Part shown: positions 1-7,889 of the stretch, in pieces
Numbering within the stretch: the first letter of the stretch is position 1
How the letters are laid out: each line of letters begins with the position of its first letter
Assembly (NCBI GenBank): GCA_027066935.1
Contig: JAMOMX010000067.1
Coordinates: 1-17,168 of the forward strand
Length of the DNA stretch: 17,168 nt
Direction of reading: 5' to 3'
Source of the DNA: Sulfurimonas sp.
GTDB taxonomy: Bacteria; Campylobacterota; Campylobacteria; Campylobacterales; Sulfurimonadaceae
Translations under genes and position numbers: made by a program
Notes under the pieces: model-generated
What the model was told of the DNA's origin: nothing
What the model saw: the letters and a program-made list of their open reading frames with translations, nothing else
Database searches by the model: none

Positions 1-530
1 TAGCTCTTTCTTATGCTTCTGCAATTGGTGGTGGTCGTACTGCTATAATTGAGACAACTTTCAAAGATGAGACTGAAACTGATCTTTTTGGTGAACAAGC
101 AGTTCTTTGTGGTGGTGCTACTGCACTAGTTCAAGCTGGATTTGAGACTTTAACTGAAGCTGGTTATGCTCCTGAACTTGCATATTTTGAGTGTTTACAT
201 GAGCTTAAGTTAATTGTTGACCTAATGTTTGAGGGTGGAATCGCTGACATGAGGTACTCTATTTCTAACACTGCTGAGTATGGTGATTATGTTTCAGGTA
301 AACGTGTTATCAACGCTGAGTCTAAACAAGCTATGCGTGATATATTAACTGAGATTCAAGATGGTAGATTTGCAAAGGATTTCATTCTTGAGGGTCAATC
401 AGGTTATCCTCGTATGAACGCTGAGCGTGCAAATGATAAAGAAAAACTTATCACTAAAACTGGTAATCAACTTCGTGAAATGATGCCTTGGATTGGTTCA
501 AATAAAATCGTTAACCAAGATACTAACTAA
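1..530 (+). CDS. ilvC: Ketol-acid reductoisomerase, C-terminal part (5' end outside window)
   Basis: This is the last 175 codons of IlvC; the reading frame is already open at base 3. The enzyme isomerises and reduces acetolactate or acetohydroxybutyrate with NADPH and Mg2+ in cytoplasmic valine, leucine and isoleucine synthesis. The fragment covers the helical catalytic domain. Visible class I motifs are TDLFGEQAVLCGG, with the metal-binding Asp and Glu, then ECLHELKLIVDLM with two further acidic ligands, and YSISNTAEYGD with the substrate-binding Ser. The C-terminus (GSNKIVNQDTN) fits the short class I form. The NADPH-binding N-terminal half lies outside the window. The gene ends in TAA and is followed directly by a hairpin shared with the convergent neighbour. 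Identification is very secure. Confidence 0.97.
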   Translation, partial: ALSYASAIGGGRTAIIETTFKDETETDLFGEQAVLCGGATALVQAGFETLTEAGYAPELAYFECLHELKLIVDLMFEGGIADMRYSISNTAEYGDYVSGKRVINAESKQAMRDILTEIQDGRFAKDFILEGQSGYPRMNAERANDKEKLITKTGNQLREMMPWIGSNKIVNQDTN

Positions 531-563
531 TATAACAATACGCACTTAGTGCGTTGTTATATT
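529..563. terminator. Bidirectional hairpin terminator between convergent ilvC and DUF1971 gene
   Basis: A long inverted repeat fills the 31-base gap between the two stop codons. The inner stem is CGCAC / GTGCG around a three-base TTA loop. Beyond a two-base bulge it continues with AATATAACA / TGTTATATT. The outer arms are AT-rich, so each strand ends in a U-rich stretch, as expected for a terminator working in both directions. The hairpin touches the last base of the ilvC stop codon and the stop codon of the minus-strand gene. Termination activity is inferred from the structure and the convergent layout. Confidence 0.75.
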
Positions 564-918
564 ACTGCATACACTCACAAAAAACTTCACCTGGTCTTTG
601 GCCATCTTTATGTTCTTCATTTTCTTTTAGTACTTTATAAAATTCTACGCGAAAAATAACAGGACCTGTAATAACAACATGATGATATCTTTCAGATTCT
701 ATCACTATAGGATGATCTTTATCAGCAACCAGTACATTTTCTTTATCATCTTCCCATATATATTCTAAAGACCCCTCTTCAACTACAACTAGACCAATTT
801 TACCCTTTGGTGCGAGATGATTTTTTAGTATTCCTTTTACAACAGTAGTCTCTGTCATATTTGGAGTTTCTCCAACTTTAACAGCATCTTTTGGAAGTTC
901 TTCATTTTGATAATTCAT
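562..918 (-). CDS. DUF1971 (YeaR/TehB N-terminal-like) cupin-fold protein
   Basis: A 118-residue protein of the DUF1971 family, the small beta-rich domain found alone in E. coli YeaR and fused to the N-terminus of some TehB tellurite methyltransferases. Family features are LPKDAVKVGETPNMTE near residues 8-23, GILKNHLAPKGKIGLVVVEEGSL split around residues 29-51, and an HH pair at 80-81 followed by VIFRVEFY. It is often annotated as tellurite-resistance related, but its activity is not established; in E. coli yeaR responds to nitrate and nitric oxide. The C-terminal tail here ends in CECMQ, two cysteines one residue apart. An AGGA ribosome binding site (927-930) sits 8 bases before ATG. It stands alone, convergent with ilvC. 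Confidence 0.8.
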   Translation of the reverse strand: MNYQNEELPKDAVKVGETPNMTETTVVKGILKNHLAPKGKIGLVVVEEGSLEYIWEDDKENVLVADKDHPIVIESERYHHVVITGPVIFRVEFYKVLKENEEHKDGQRPGEVFCECMQ

Positions 919-1100
919 AGTCTGTTTCCTACTTTATTTAATATTTATAGTATTATAACCACTTATAAATTATTTTTATTATTCTGTATCAATTGTTAAT
1001 ACCTACCTTTTAATGTGGATTGGTATAAGTAAGAGGGCATAAATTCTTAATCATTAACACTACTTAGATATTATTTCGTAATTCATACAAGGATATATCT
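919..1100. other. Divergent intergenic region (182 bases)
   Basis: AT-rich spacer between the divergent DUF1971 (-) and DUF350 (+) genes. It must hold both promoters. Visible elements are the minus-strand TATAAT at 952-957, the TTATAA repeat around it, an imperfect palindrome centred on CAATTG (about 986-1002), and an AAGGA ribosome binding site at 1089-1093 for the plus-strand gene. I could not place a convincing plus-strand promoter. No coding frame or structured RNA stood out. Confidence 0.5.
952..957 (-). promoter_or_regulatory. Putative -10 box for the DUF1971 gene
   Basis: The minus strand reads TATAAT, a perfect consensus -10, about 34 bases before the ATG of the DUF1971 gene. No clear -35 is seen, which is common in Campylobacterota promoters. 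The box lies within TTATAA-CCAC-TTATAA (953-968), a pair of self-complementary hexamers that could be an operator. The assignment rests on sequence match and position only. Confidence 0.45.
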
Positions 1101-1505
1101 ATGCTACTAGAATCATTTCTATCTTTTGGTCTTTTCTTTTTAACTGCTATCGCAGTTGTTATTCTTTTTCTATTTCTTTATGCGATAGTTACACCATACG
1201 ATGATTATAAATTAATATTTAAAGATAATAACACTTCAGCTGCTATAGGCTTTGGTGGTGCTATCCTTGGTCTTTGTATCCCTCTTTATAGCGCACTTAT
1301 TAGCTCAGTTTCTTATTCTGACTTTTTGGTTTGGGCTGGTGTTGCAATGTTGATTCAGCTTATTTTTGCTTTTGTTATGACAAGAGCAAAAGGTAAATTT
1401 TCAGTTGAGAAGCTAATAGATAAAGATGTTGTTTCAGTTGGTGTTTTAATGGCGTTTATATCAATCTCTATAGGACTTCTTAATGCAGGTTCAATGAGTT
1501 ATTAA
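1101..1505 (+). CDS. DUF350 family four-helix membrane protein
   Basis: A 134-residue inner-membrane protein matching the DUF350 (UPF0719, YjfL-like) pattern. Four hydrophobic segments can be read at about residues 5-30, 46-68, 74-94 and 108-131. The family hallmark is the loop after helix 1 (YDDYKLIFKDNNTSAAIGFGGAILGLCIPL), where a polar stretch with NxxAAI leads into a Gly-rich second helix. The length equals one DUF350 unit; many relatives carry two. The biochemical role is unknown. AAGGA at 1089-1093 is 7 bases before ATG and supports the start. It stands alone on the plus strand, convergent with ubiE, with a possible weak terminator downstream. A run of eight T follows the stop codon. 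Confidence 0.75.
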   Translation: MLLESFLSFGLFFLTAIAVVILFLFLYAIVTPYDDYKLIFKDNNTSAAIGFGGAILGLCIPLYSALISSVSYSDFLVWAGVAMLIQLIFAFVMTRAKGKFSVEKLIDKDVVSVGVLMAFISISIGLLNAGSMSY

Positions 1506-1565
1506 TCTTTTTTTTGAAGGATGATAATCCCATCTTAGATTGAAGTTCAGCCTTTTGGATGATAC

Positions 1566-1586
1566 AGCAGATACCTGCTCATTTTT
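1566..1586 (+). terminator. Possible weak terminator after the DUF350 gene
   Basis: AGCAG-ATAC-CTGCT forms a 5-bp hairpin followed by CATTTTT and more T-rich sequence on the plus strand. It lies 60 bases after the DUF350 stop and just before the end of the convergent ubiE. The stem is short for a Rho-independent terminator, so the call is tentative. No better hairpin was seen for the end of the long minus-strand operon. Confidence 0.35.
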
Positions 1587-1607
1587 GAATTTTCTTTTAA
1601 ATATTTA

Positions 1608-2342
1608 TTATTTTTTACGAGCAATAAGTAAAGTAGAGATATCCATAGAAAAACTTTTTGTATATAACATCTCAAAACCAGCTGTTTCAAGTTCTTTTTG
1701 CATGTTTTCTACTGTTGAAAACTCTTCTATTGAGTTTGGTAAGTACTCATAAGCTTCTTGGTTTTTGGAGATAAATCCACCAACTTTTGGTAGTATTTTA
1801 TTTGTATAAAAATTCATTACCTTTGAGGGTAGTGATGGGCTTTCATTTTTCATAAATTCTAAAATCACTACAAGCCCACCAGTTTTTAAAACACGATTAA
1901 ACTCAACAAGTGCAGCTTCACGCTCCATTACATTACGAATTCCATAAGTTATACTAATGATATCTGCACATCCATCTTCAAGCGGAATCTCAGTTGCGGG
2001 AGCTATATGGTAATTAAATTTAGGATATTTTTCACGAGCTACATCTACCATTCCATTTGATGGATCAACACCAACAATTTCACCAACTGCAATACCGTTA
2101 ACTTCTGAACGTTTTTTCCAAAAATCCATCATATCGCCAGTTCCACACGCAACATCTACAATCTTATCCAAAGTATCACTAGCATAAAACTCATAAGCCA
2201 AATCACAAGCTTTTCTTCTCCATGATTTATCAACACCCATACTCATCACTCTGTTTGCTGTGTCATAAGTTGGTGCTATATCATCAAACATTGAGACTAT
2301 TTTAGTTTGTTTTTCTTGTCTTTTTTTACCTTGGCTACTCAT
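1608..2342 (-). CDS. ubiE: Demethylmenaquinone C-methyltransferase UbiE/MenG family
   Basis: A 244-residue class I SAM-dependent methyltransferase that C-methylates the quinone ring in the last steps of menaquinone (or ubiquinone) synthesis. Visible motifs are the SAM-binding VDVACGTGD (63-70), the acidic end of strand 2 in GVDPSNGM (91-98), and the UbiE signatures TYGIRNV (132-138), LVVILEF (157-163) and YEYLPNSIEEF (198-208). Length is normal for the family. Campylobacterota respire with menaquinone, so the demethylmenaquinone role is the likely one. It is the last gene of the minus-strand run, beginning 4 bases after ribD, with AGGA about 10 bases before ATG. The N-terminus is basic (SSQGKKRQEKQTK) before the MFDDIAPTYD box. 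Confidence 0.93.
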   Translation of the reverse strand: MSSQGKKRQEKQTKIVSMFDDIAPTYDTANRVMSMGVDKSWRRKACDLAYEFYASDTLDKIVDVACGTGDMMDFWKKRSEVNGIAVGEIVGVDPSNGMVDVAREKYPKFNYHIAPATEIPLEDGCADIISITYGIRNVMEREAALVEFNRVLKTGGLVVILEFMKNESPSLPSKVMNFYTNKILPKVGGFISKNQEAYEYLPNSIEEFSTVENMQKELETAGFEMLYTKSFSMDISTLLIARKK

Positions 2343-2346
2343 AAAC

Positions 2347-3297
2347 TTATATCCTTTTTGGCAGTTGTTTCATCCACGAAATTATATCTTCTTTTTTTGC
2401 GTTTATCACATCAAACTTATCAGCAAAATGGAGATAACATAAGTAAAAATTTGTAATCTCTTTAGTTAACTCCATCATTTTTTTACTGCCCTCTATCATA
2501 ATATTTTTATATCCATCTATATGAGATAAGTTATCTGAAATTATCACTTTTCTACTTTTTACATTAAAAAGAGGTATAGTTTTATCAAACTCTTTTTGGC
2601 GAGAATATATTAAAATATCTGGGGCTTTTCCATCTACTAGTCTTGCATCTAGCGTTGGTCTATCAGCGCGAACTGTACCACCACCAATAACCAATAAATC
2701 ACAAAGGTTACGCATAGCGTGTACATTTTTTCTTGATTTTATAGTGCTAACTACTCCATCAGTTGAGCCATCTAGTCTTTGTGCCCATTTAAAAAAAACA
2801 AATTTATCTTTTTGCCATAAGTTAAATGGTTCTAATAGTTCATCACACTCTTGTTTTAAAATTCCAAATCTTGCATCATTGTTAAAATCATTTTGATACC
2901 TATCATTTGAACCTATATATATTTTTTTTATCTTTAATTTGTTAATTAAATTAGCACATGCTGGTGTTTTTCCTATGCTTGTACATGGTTCTAATGTTGT
3001 GTAAATAGAACAATTTTGAAAAATATTATTGTGATTTTTAATTAGATAGTTATGAATATCAGCAGAGTTTTCTTTTTGTAAAATATATTCATCTTTTGTG
3101 AGTTGATAGTATGCAGATTTTAATGCTTGCACTTCAGCATGTGGCGATCCAGCTTTTTTATGAGCTTGAACTGCTAAAAGTTCACCATTCTCGCTAACAA
3201 CACTGCAACCAACAGCTGGATTTGGATATGTTAAACCTTGATATTTCCAAGCCTCTGCAATAGCAAGAGACATATAAAAATTAGAGTCTATTACCAT
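2347..3297 (-). CDS. ribD: Bifunctional riboflavin biosynthesis deaminase/reductase RibD
   Basis: A 316-residue cytoplasmic enzyme for the deamination and then reduction of the pyrimidine intermediate in riboflavin synthesis. The N-terminal CMP/dCMP-deaminase-like domain has the zinc and catalytic residues: H53-A-E55 in SPHAEV, then C105 and C114 in TLEPC...GKTPAC. Residues 65-95 form an insertion before the cysteine motif. The C-terminal reductase domain begins near FFKWAQRLDGSTDG and contains LVIGGGTVRADRPTLDAR. It is shorter than in E. coli RibD, and the usual VEGG motif reads IEGS, so reductase fitness is uncertain. ATG lies within the end of rimP (7-base overlap) with no clear Shine-Dalgarno, suggesting translational coupling. 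Confidence 0.9.
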   Translation of the reverse strand: MVIDSNFYMSLAIAEAWKYQGLTYPNPAVGCSVVSENGELLAVQAHKKAGSPHAEVQALKSAYYQLTKDEYILQKENSADIHNYLIKNHNNIFQNCSIYTTLEPCTSIGKTPACANLINKLKIKKIYIGSNDRYQNDFNNDARFGILKQECDELLEPFNLWQKDKFVFFKWAQRLDGSTDGVVSTIKSRKNVHAMRNLCDLLVIGGGTVRADRPTLDARLVDGKAPDILIYSRQKEFDKTIPLFNVKSRKVIISDNLSHIDGYKNIMIEGSKKMMELTKEITNFYLCYLHFADKFDVINAKKEDIISWMKQLPKRI

Positions 3298-3740
3298 TCA
3301 AAATAGGTCTTAGCTTTAAGTATTTCATTAAAGTCTATAGAGGTTTCTTCTCCATCAACATCAACAAATATTTTAGAGTTTTCAACTTTAGATAAAACTC
3401 CTCTTATCTTAGTTTTATCATTTAAAAGAAGTGATACTTTCTCACCAATTGAAAGATGATAATGTTTAAGTTTATTAAGTTTACGCTCAATTCCAGGACT
3501 ACCAACTTCCATGCGATAATCACCAGAAACTGGAGGTGTAACATCTAAAAGAGGGGAGATTAAACGGCTAAGTTCAGCACATGCATCAAGACTTACTGGT
3601 TTTCTTTTTGAATCTTCAAACTCAGTTGATAAAACAGAGATACGATAAATTGTTTCATCAAACTCATTTACAGTTGAAATATCATAAAGTTCCATATCAA
3701 CAGATTTTACAAATGAATTTATATCACTCTCAAGACTCAT
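3291..3740 (-). CDS. rimP: Ribosome maturation factor RimP
   Basis: A 149-residue protein of the RimP (YhbC, DUF150) family, which assists 30S subunit assembly. The diagnostic block is GDYRMEVGSPGIERKL (about residues 73-88), matching the family pattern Y.LEVSSPGI.R.L. An acidic N-terminal alpha/beta domain precedes it, and a small SH3-like barrel follows (GEKVSLLLNDKTKIRGVLSKVE). ATG is preceded by AAAGGG, 6 bases away. It overlaps rbfA by 11 bases and ribD by 7, so it sits tightly inside the operon. RimP, RbfA and IF2 act on the same 30S maturation and initiation pathway, and their clustering is widespread in bacteria. Confidence 0.93.
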   Translation of the reverse strand: MSLESDINSFVKSVDMELYDISTVNEFDETIYRISVLSTEFEDSKRKPVSLDACAELSRLISPLLDVTPPVSGDYRMEVGSPGIERKLNKLKHYHLSIGEKVSLLLNDKTKIRGVLSKVENSKIFVDVDGEETSIDFNEILKAKTYFEW

Positions 3741-4092
3741 TTTTACCCTTTGATATTTTTTTAAATAACTCTTCTATTGTTTGAGTTTTTTTAAGATGCT
3801 CATCAAATTCAAAAACTAGCTTTGGACAGCGAAACCAACCTTGATCTTTTTTACAGTGATCTTCTATGATTGGACGAGCTTTTTTAAGTTGCTTAATATA
3901 TACTTTTTTTTCTTCATCGCTAAAAAAACTAGGGTCTATATATACCTTAGCATCGTCACGGCCACGAGAACATTTTACTTCGATAATATCAAGTTCATGT
4001 AAACGATTGTCATTTAGTTGACTTAGGGCTTCTGGAATTAATTCTTGTAAAATAGAATCTGTTCTTTTTAGCTTTATTTGTGCTTCAGTCAT
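3730..4092 (-). CDS. rbfA: 30S ribosome-binding factor RbfA
   Basis: A 120-residue KH-fold protein that binds 16S rRNA during late 30S maturation. The recognisable N-terminal region runs through LKRTDSILQELIPEAL, and the core contains VKCSRGRDDAKVYIDPSF, corresponding to the family's V.vs.D...a.Vyv strand. The C-terminal part (KLVFEFDEHLKKTQTIEELFKKI) has the typical RbfA ending, P.L.F..D......ri..ll..i. Length is usual. It starts 7 bases after infB and overlaps rimP by 11 bases. The nearest AAGG lies about 18 bases upstream inside infB, so translation may depend on coupling to infB. Confidence 0.9.
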   Translation of the reverse strand: MTEAQIKLKRTDSILQELIPEALSQLNDNRLHELDIIEVKCSRGRDDAKVYIDPSFFSDEEKKVYIKQLKKARPIIEDHCKKDQGWFRCPKLVFEFDEHLKKTQTIEELFKKISKGKNES

Positions 4093-4099
4093 TATAATA

Positions 4100-6718
4100 T
4101 TACAACGCTACCTTTTGCTCAACTCTTTTGAATGTTTCAATAACATCACCAACTACAATGTCGTTATAACCTTTGATACCAACACCACATTCATATCCAT
4201 TACCAATCTCTTCAACATCATCTTTAAAACGTTTAAGTGATGTAAGTTCACCCTCAAATATAACAACACCATCACGAATAACACGAACAAGTCCACCACG
4301 AATAAGACGACCATCAACTACAGTACAACCAGCAATCATACCTTTTGGTGTTTTAAAAGTGTCTTTAACATCAGCTTGACCAGTGTTTTCTTCATCATAT
4401 TTAGTATCCATCATCCCTGTAAGCATAACAGTAACATCATCTAAAAGTTGGTAGATAATAGAATAGTTTCTAATCTCAATACCTCTTTGTTTTGCTAATG
4501 CTTTAACTGAACCAGTTGGACGAATATTAAACCCTAATAATATACAGTTTTCACTAGCGCTTGCAAGCTCTACATCATTTTCTGTAATTCCACCAACACC
4601 AGTAGAGATAACATCTATCTTAACCTCTTCATTTCTAAGTTCTGAAAGTGAAGATTTAAGTGCTTCAAGTGTACCGTGAACATCTGTCTTGAGAACAACT
4701 TTAAGAGATTTTAAACGACCCTCTTTAATCATTGCCGTCATATCTTCAAGAGAAGACTTTGTAGAGTGAGAAAGCTCTTTATGTCTATCATACTCATGTC
4801 TTTTTAGAGCATATGCTTTAGCTTCTTTATCATTTGACATAACTGTCATAATTTCACCAGATGCAGGAACTTCACTGAGACCTGCTACTTGAGCTGTATG
4901 AGATGGAAGCAAAGATTTAACTTGTTTATTGTTTTCATCTATAAGTGCTTTTACACGACCATAAGCTGAACCACAAACAACATAATCACCGACTTTAAGT
5001 GTACCATTTTGAACAATGACTGTAGCTACTGGACCGCGACCTTTTTCTAAAGATGCTTCAACAACAGAGGCTTTTGCAAGTGCATTTACATTTGCTTTAA
5101 GTTCAAGTACATCAGCAGTAAGAAGGATGTTTTCTAGTAAATCATCAATTCCCATTCCTGATTTTGCAGAAACAGGTATGAACTCAACATCTCCACCCCA
5201 ATCAGCTGGATTCATTCCATGTTCAGCCATCTGACCTTTAACCATATCTGGTTGAGCTGTTTCTTTATCCATTTTATTTAAAGCAACGATGATTGGTTTA
5301 CCAGAATCTTTAGCTAACTTGATAACTTCCTCAGTTTGTGGTTTTACACCATCATCAGCAGCAATAACAATAATAATAATATCAGTAATATCTGTACCAC
5401 GTTGACGCATATGTGAAAAAGCAGCATGACCAGGGGTATCTATAAAGGTAATAGGGTTACCATGTTGCTTGATAGTATAAGCACCAATATGTTGAGTAAT
5501 TCCACCTGCCTCACCCTCTGTTACTTTTGCTTCACGGATAGCATCTAATAATGAAGTTTTACCATGATCTACATGACCCATTATAGTTATAATAGGAGCT
5601 CTAGGTGTAGCATTTGGATCTTCTTCTATATCTTCTACCACATGAGTAAACTCATCTTTTGGATCAATTATAGTAACCTCAACACCAAACTCTTCTGAAA
5701 GAATTTCAATCTCATCATTTCCTAAGAAATCATTTTTAGTCATCATCATACCAAGGTCAAATAATACTTTAATTATTTCACCAATTGGTCTTTTTAATTT
5801 TTCAGCAAATTCATATACACGAATATCTTCAGGAATTTTTATATCTGTAACAACTTCATCTTCTTGTGCTGCTTTTACATATTTTTTACGTTTATCACGA
5901 GATACTTTTCTACCACGAGAAACATTTTTACCCTTGTTAGAATTTCTACCAGCTGGTTTTGGTGTACGAGGCTTTCTTGGTTCTTCTACAGGAAGTGGAG
6001 CTCTCTCTGTAGAGTTTAAGTCAAGAAGTGTAACTTGATCATCCATATCCATAGATACCTCGCTCATAGAGCCACCAAAAATATCCATCCTTGTACCTTG
6101 CTCTTGCTTTTTAGCAGAAGCTGAACTTGCTTTAGATTTTTTCTTTTGTGCTAGCTCTTCTAAAACTTCAGCACTCATTTTTCCATATGAAGAGACTGCT
6201 GCTTGTTTGGATGGTATAGAGTAATTTTCTTCAATTTTTACTTTCTTCTTCTTAACAATTTTAAGCCCACCAAGCTTTCTTTTTGGAACTTGAACTGTTT
6301 TAATAATTGGACCAGTTCTCTCTTTTTTAGGAACTTCTTCAACTTTTACAGTTTTTTCAGAAACTTCCTCTTTCTCTTTTGTTGATGCTTCTTCTTGAAC
6401 AATCTTTTTATCTTCTGTTTTATTAGGCACTATCTCAGCTTTAGGTTCAACCTTTTTTTCATCTTCTATCTTTTCATCTCTTTTGACTTCTTCTGCATCT
6501 TTAGGAGTGTCATTTTTATTAGGTTTTGGTGTTTCTTTCTTAGGTTGAGGAGTCTTACCATTCATGATGTAATTTGCTATTTGTTCAGCTTGTTCCATGC
6601 TTATTGTACTTTGAGCAGATTTTACTTCTATACCCATCTCCGTTGCTTTATTTATAACATCTTTTGAAGCTATACCCATTTCTGTTGCAACTTCGTGTAC
6701 TCTAACTTTATCTATCAT
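4100..6718 (-). CDS. infB: Translation initiation factor IF-2
   Basis: An 872-residue GTPase that places fMet-tRNA on the 30S subunit and promotes subunit joining. The order is an IF2N domain (residues 1-52, VRVHEVATEMGI), a long charged low-complexity linker rich in Lys, Glu and Pro (about 55-290), a second IF2N-like helical domain (295-350), then the G domain. GTP motifs are GHVDHGKTS (381-389), GGITQHIGA (405-413), DTPGH (427-431), NKMD (481-484) and a SAKSG G5 motif. Domains II to IV follow, ending with GYECGVGIKGYNDIVVGDVIE. Start ATG lies inside the YlxR-like gene (11-base overlap) behind a strong AAAGGAG, about 10 bases upstream. Typical length and complete motifs make this certain. 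Confidence 0.98.
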   Translation of the reverse strand: MIDKVRVHEVATEMGIASKDVINKATEMGIEVKSAQSTISMEQAEQIANYIMNGKTPQPKKETPKPNKNDTPKDAEEVKRDEKIEDEKKVEPKAEIVPNKTEDKKIVQEEASTKEKEEVSEKTVKVEEVPKKERTGPIIKTVQVPKRKLGGLKIVKKKKVKIEENYSIPSKQAAVSSYGKMSAEVLEELAQKKKSKASSASAKKQEQGTRMDIFGGSMSEVSMDMDDQVTLLDLNSTERAPLPVEEPRKPRTPKPAGRNSNKGKNVSRGRKVSRDKRKKYVKAAQEDEVVTDIKIPEDIRVYEFAEKLKRPIGEIIKVLFDLGMMMTKNDFLGNDEIEILSEEFGVEVTIIDPKDEFTHVVEDIEEDPNATPRAPIITIMGHVDHGKTSLLDAIREAKVTEGEAGGITQHIGAYTIKQHGNPITFIDTPGHAAFSHMRQRGTDITDIIIIVIAADDGVKPQTEEVIKLAKDSGKPIIVALNKMDKETAQPDMVKGQMAEHGMNPADWGGDVEFIPVSAKSGMGIDDLLENILLTADVLELKANVNALAKASVVEASLEKGRGPVATVIVQNGTLKVGDYVVCGSAYGRVKALIDENNKQVKSLLPSHTAQVAGLSEVPASGEIMTVMSNDKEAKAYALKRHEYDRHKELSHSTKSSLEDMTAMIKEGRLKSLKVVLKTDVHGTLEALKSSLSELRNEEVKIDVISTGVGGITENDVELASASENCILLGFNIRPTGSVKALAKQRGIEIRNYSIIYQLLDDVTVMLTGMMDTKYDEENTGQADVKDTFKTPKGMIAGCTVVDGRLIRGGLVRVIRDGVVIFEGELTSLKRFKDDVEEIGNGYECGVGIKGYNDIVVGDVIETFKRVEQKVAL

Positions 6719-6965
6719 CAGTGATGATCTCCTTTAGTTTATTCATAAGTTTTTCTTTATCGCCACTTTTACATTGGCGCATAAGTGCTTTTAATAATTT
6801 TTTGTCATCATTTAAGCAACTATCACACAAGTAAAAAGCTCTACCATTTCCATCAAAGGTTTTTAACAGACCATCTATACATTGGAATCTTTTCATATCA
6901 TTTTGAATATTTCTACCTCTACATGAGATACACATTCTAACAATCTGGTGCGAATTTTTTGCCAT
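6708..6965 (-). CDS. YlxR-family (DUF448) RNA-binding protein
   Basis: An 85-residue basic protein matching the YlxR/DUF448 family, small nucleic-acid-binding proteins usually encoded directly upstream of infB. Visible hallmarks are RMCISCRGR (10-18), corresponding to R.C..C...., then the GNGRAFYLC..C block near residues 40-50 (GR.aY.C), and a Lys-rich C-terminal helix. Members have been linked to RNA binding and to RNase P or transcription effects in other bacteria; no specific role can be read here. The paired cysteines could bind metal. Start ATG is 29 bases after thrB with a weak ribosome binding site. The overlap with infB by 11 bases supports the assignment. Confidence 0.85.
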   Translation of the reverse strand: MAKNSHQIVRMCISCRGRNIQNDMKRFQCIDGLLKTFDGNGRAFYLCDSCLNDDKKLLKALMRQCKSGDKEKLMNKLKEIITDDR

Positions 6966-6994
6966 TATATCTAAATCTTACTTTATTTAATAGG

Positions 6995-7876
6995 CTAACG
7001 CTCTATTATTAACCCATTGTTATCAAAATCCAATGTTTTAACCATAAAATCAGGAAATTTTTGCTTTAATTTATTTGAAATCATCGCAGCATCTTCATCA
7101 TATACCATATTAAAAAATGTAGAACCACTGCCAGAGAGAGTACTCATCAATACGCCACTCTCATATGCTACTTTTTGAACACTAAAAAGTTCTGGTAGTG
7201 TTTTCATTCTAGCTTTTTGATGAAACCTATCATGAGAAGCCAATTTTAACATCTCCCAATCTTCATTAAAAAAAGCAGCTACACTTAGAGCTGAGTGTGA
7301 AAGATTATAAACTGCATTTTCTTTAGAGTATGATTTAGGAAGTACTGTACGAGAACGAGATGTATTCATCTGATTGTTTGGTATCACTACTATTGCTTTT
7401 ATATAATCAGGTAGATGTTTTTTTTGTGAAAACACTTTATTTTTTTCAACTGTTGCTGCATTGAAACCACCCATAACTGCTGGAGTTATATTGTCAGGGT
7501 GGTTCTCATATACTAAAGCATGATTTAAAATTCGCCTTTTAGAAACCCTTATTCCTGCTGCTTCATGCGCTGAAGCAATTGCAGAAATTATTACAGCAGA
7601 TGAACTACCTAGTCCTCTAGACATTGGAATTTGGTTATAAAAAGTAAATTTAAAGTTTTGCGCTTTATTTGTCAGTCTTTTATAGTGGTCATTAAATATC
7701 CCTACAAAAAGGTTATTTCCTTTTAACTTAGGATTATTTTCTCCCTCTCCTTTTATAGAGACACTAAAAAATTTTGATGGATGAAATTCAACACGATTTC
7801 TTAAGTCAATAGCTAAACCTAAAGAATCAAATCCTGGGCCTAAGTTTGCACTTGTTGCTGGTACGCTTATTGTCAT
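6995..7876 (-). CDS. thrB: Homoserine kinase ThrB
   Basis: A 293-residue GHMP-family kinase that phosphorylates homoserine with ATP in threonine synthesis. Motif 1 is VPATSANLGPGFDSLGLA (5-22), the ATP-binding motif 2 is PMSRGLGSSSA (84-94), and motif 3 is STLSGSGST in the C-terminal quarter. NHPDN (about 126-130, preceded by YE) and the ThrB-typical NTSRSRTVLP also fit homoserine kinase rather than other GHMP enzymes. Length is normal. ATG follows AAAGG by 7 bases and starts 13 bases after the TsaB-like gene. Its place between lpxC/tsaB and the infB cluster matches, from memory, the order in Campylobacter. Confidence 0.95.
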   Translation of the reverse strand: MTISVPATSANLGPGFDSLGLAIDLRNRVEFHPSKFFSVSIKGEGENNPKLKGNNLFVGIFNDHYKRLTNKAQNFKFTFYNQIPMSRGLGSSSAVIISAIASAHEAAGIRVSKRRILNHALVYENHPDNITPAVMGGFNAATVEKNKVFSQKKHLPDYIKAIVVIPNNQMNTSRSRTVLPKSYSKENAVYNLSHSALSVAAFFNEDWEMLKLASHDRFHQKARMKTLPELFSVQKVAYESGVLMSTLSGSGSTFFNMVYDEDAAMISNKLKQKFPDFMVKTLDFDNNGLIIER

Positions 7877-7889
7877 TAACGACCTTTAT

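Noticed and set aside
1506..1607. Terminator for the long minus-strand operon after ubiE
   Set aside because: Hairpins readable on the minus strand here are weak (4-5 bp) and lack a following T-run in that direction.
6395..6667. 90-codon plus-strand frame rich in Phe and Leu opposite infB
   Set aside because: It is the complement of the Lys/Glu-rich IF2 linker, which automatically gives a Phe-rich antisense frame. No ribosome binding site or family match.
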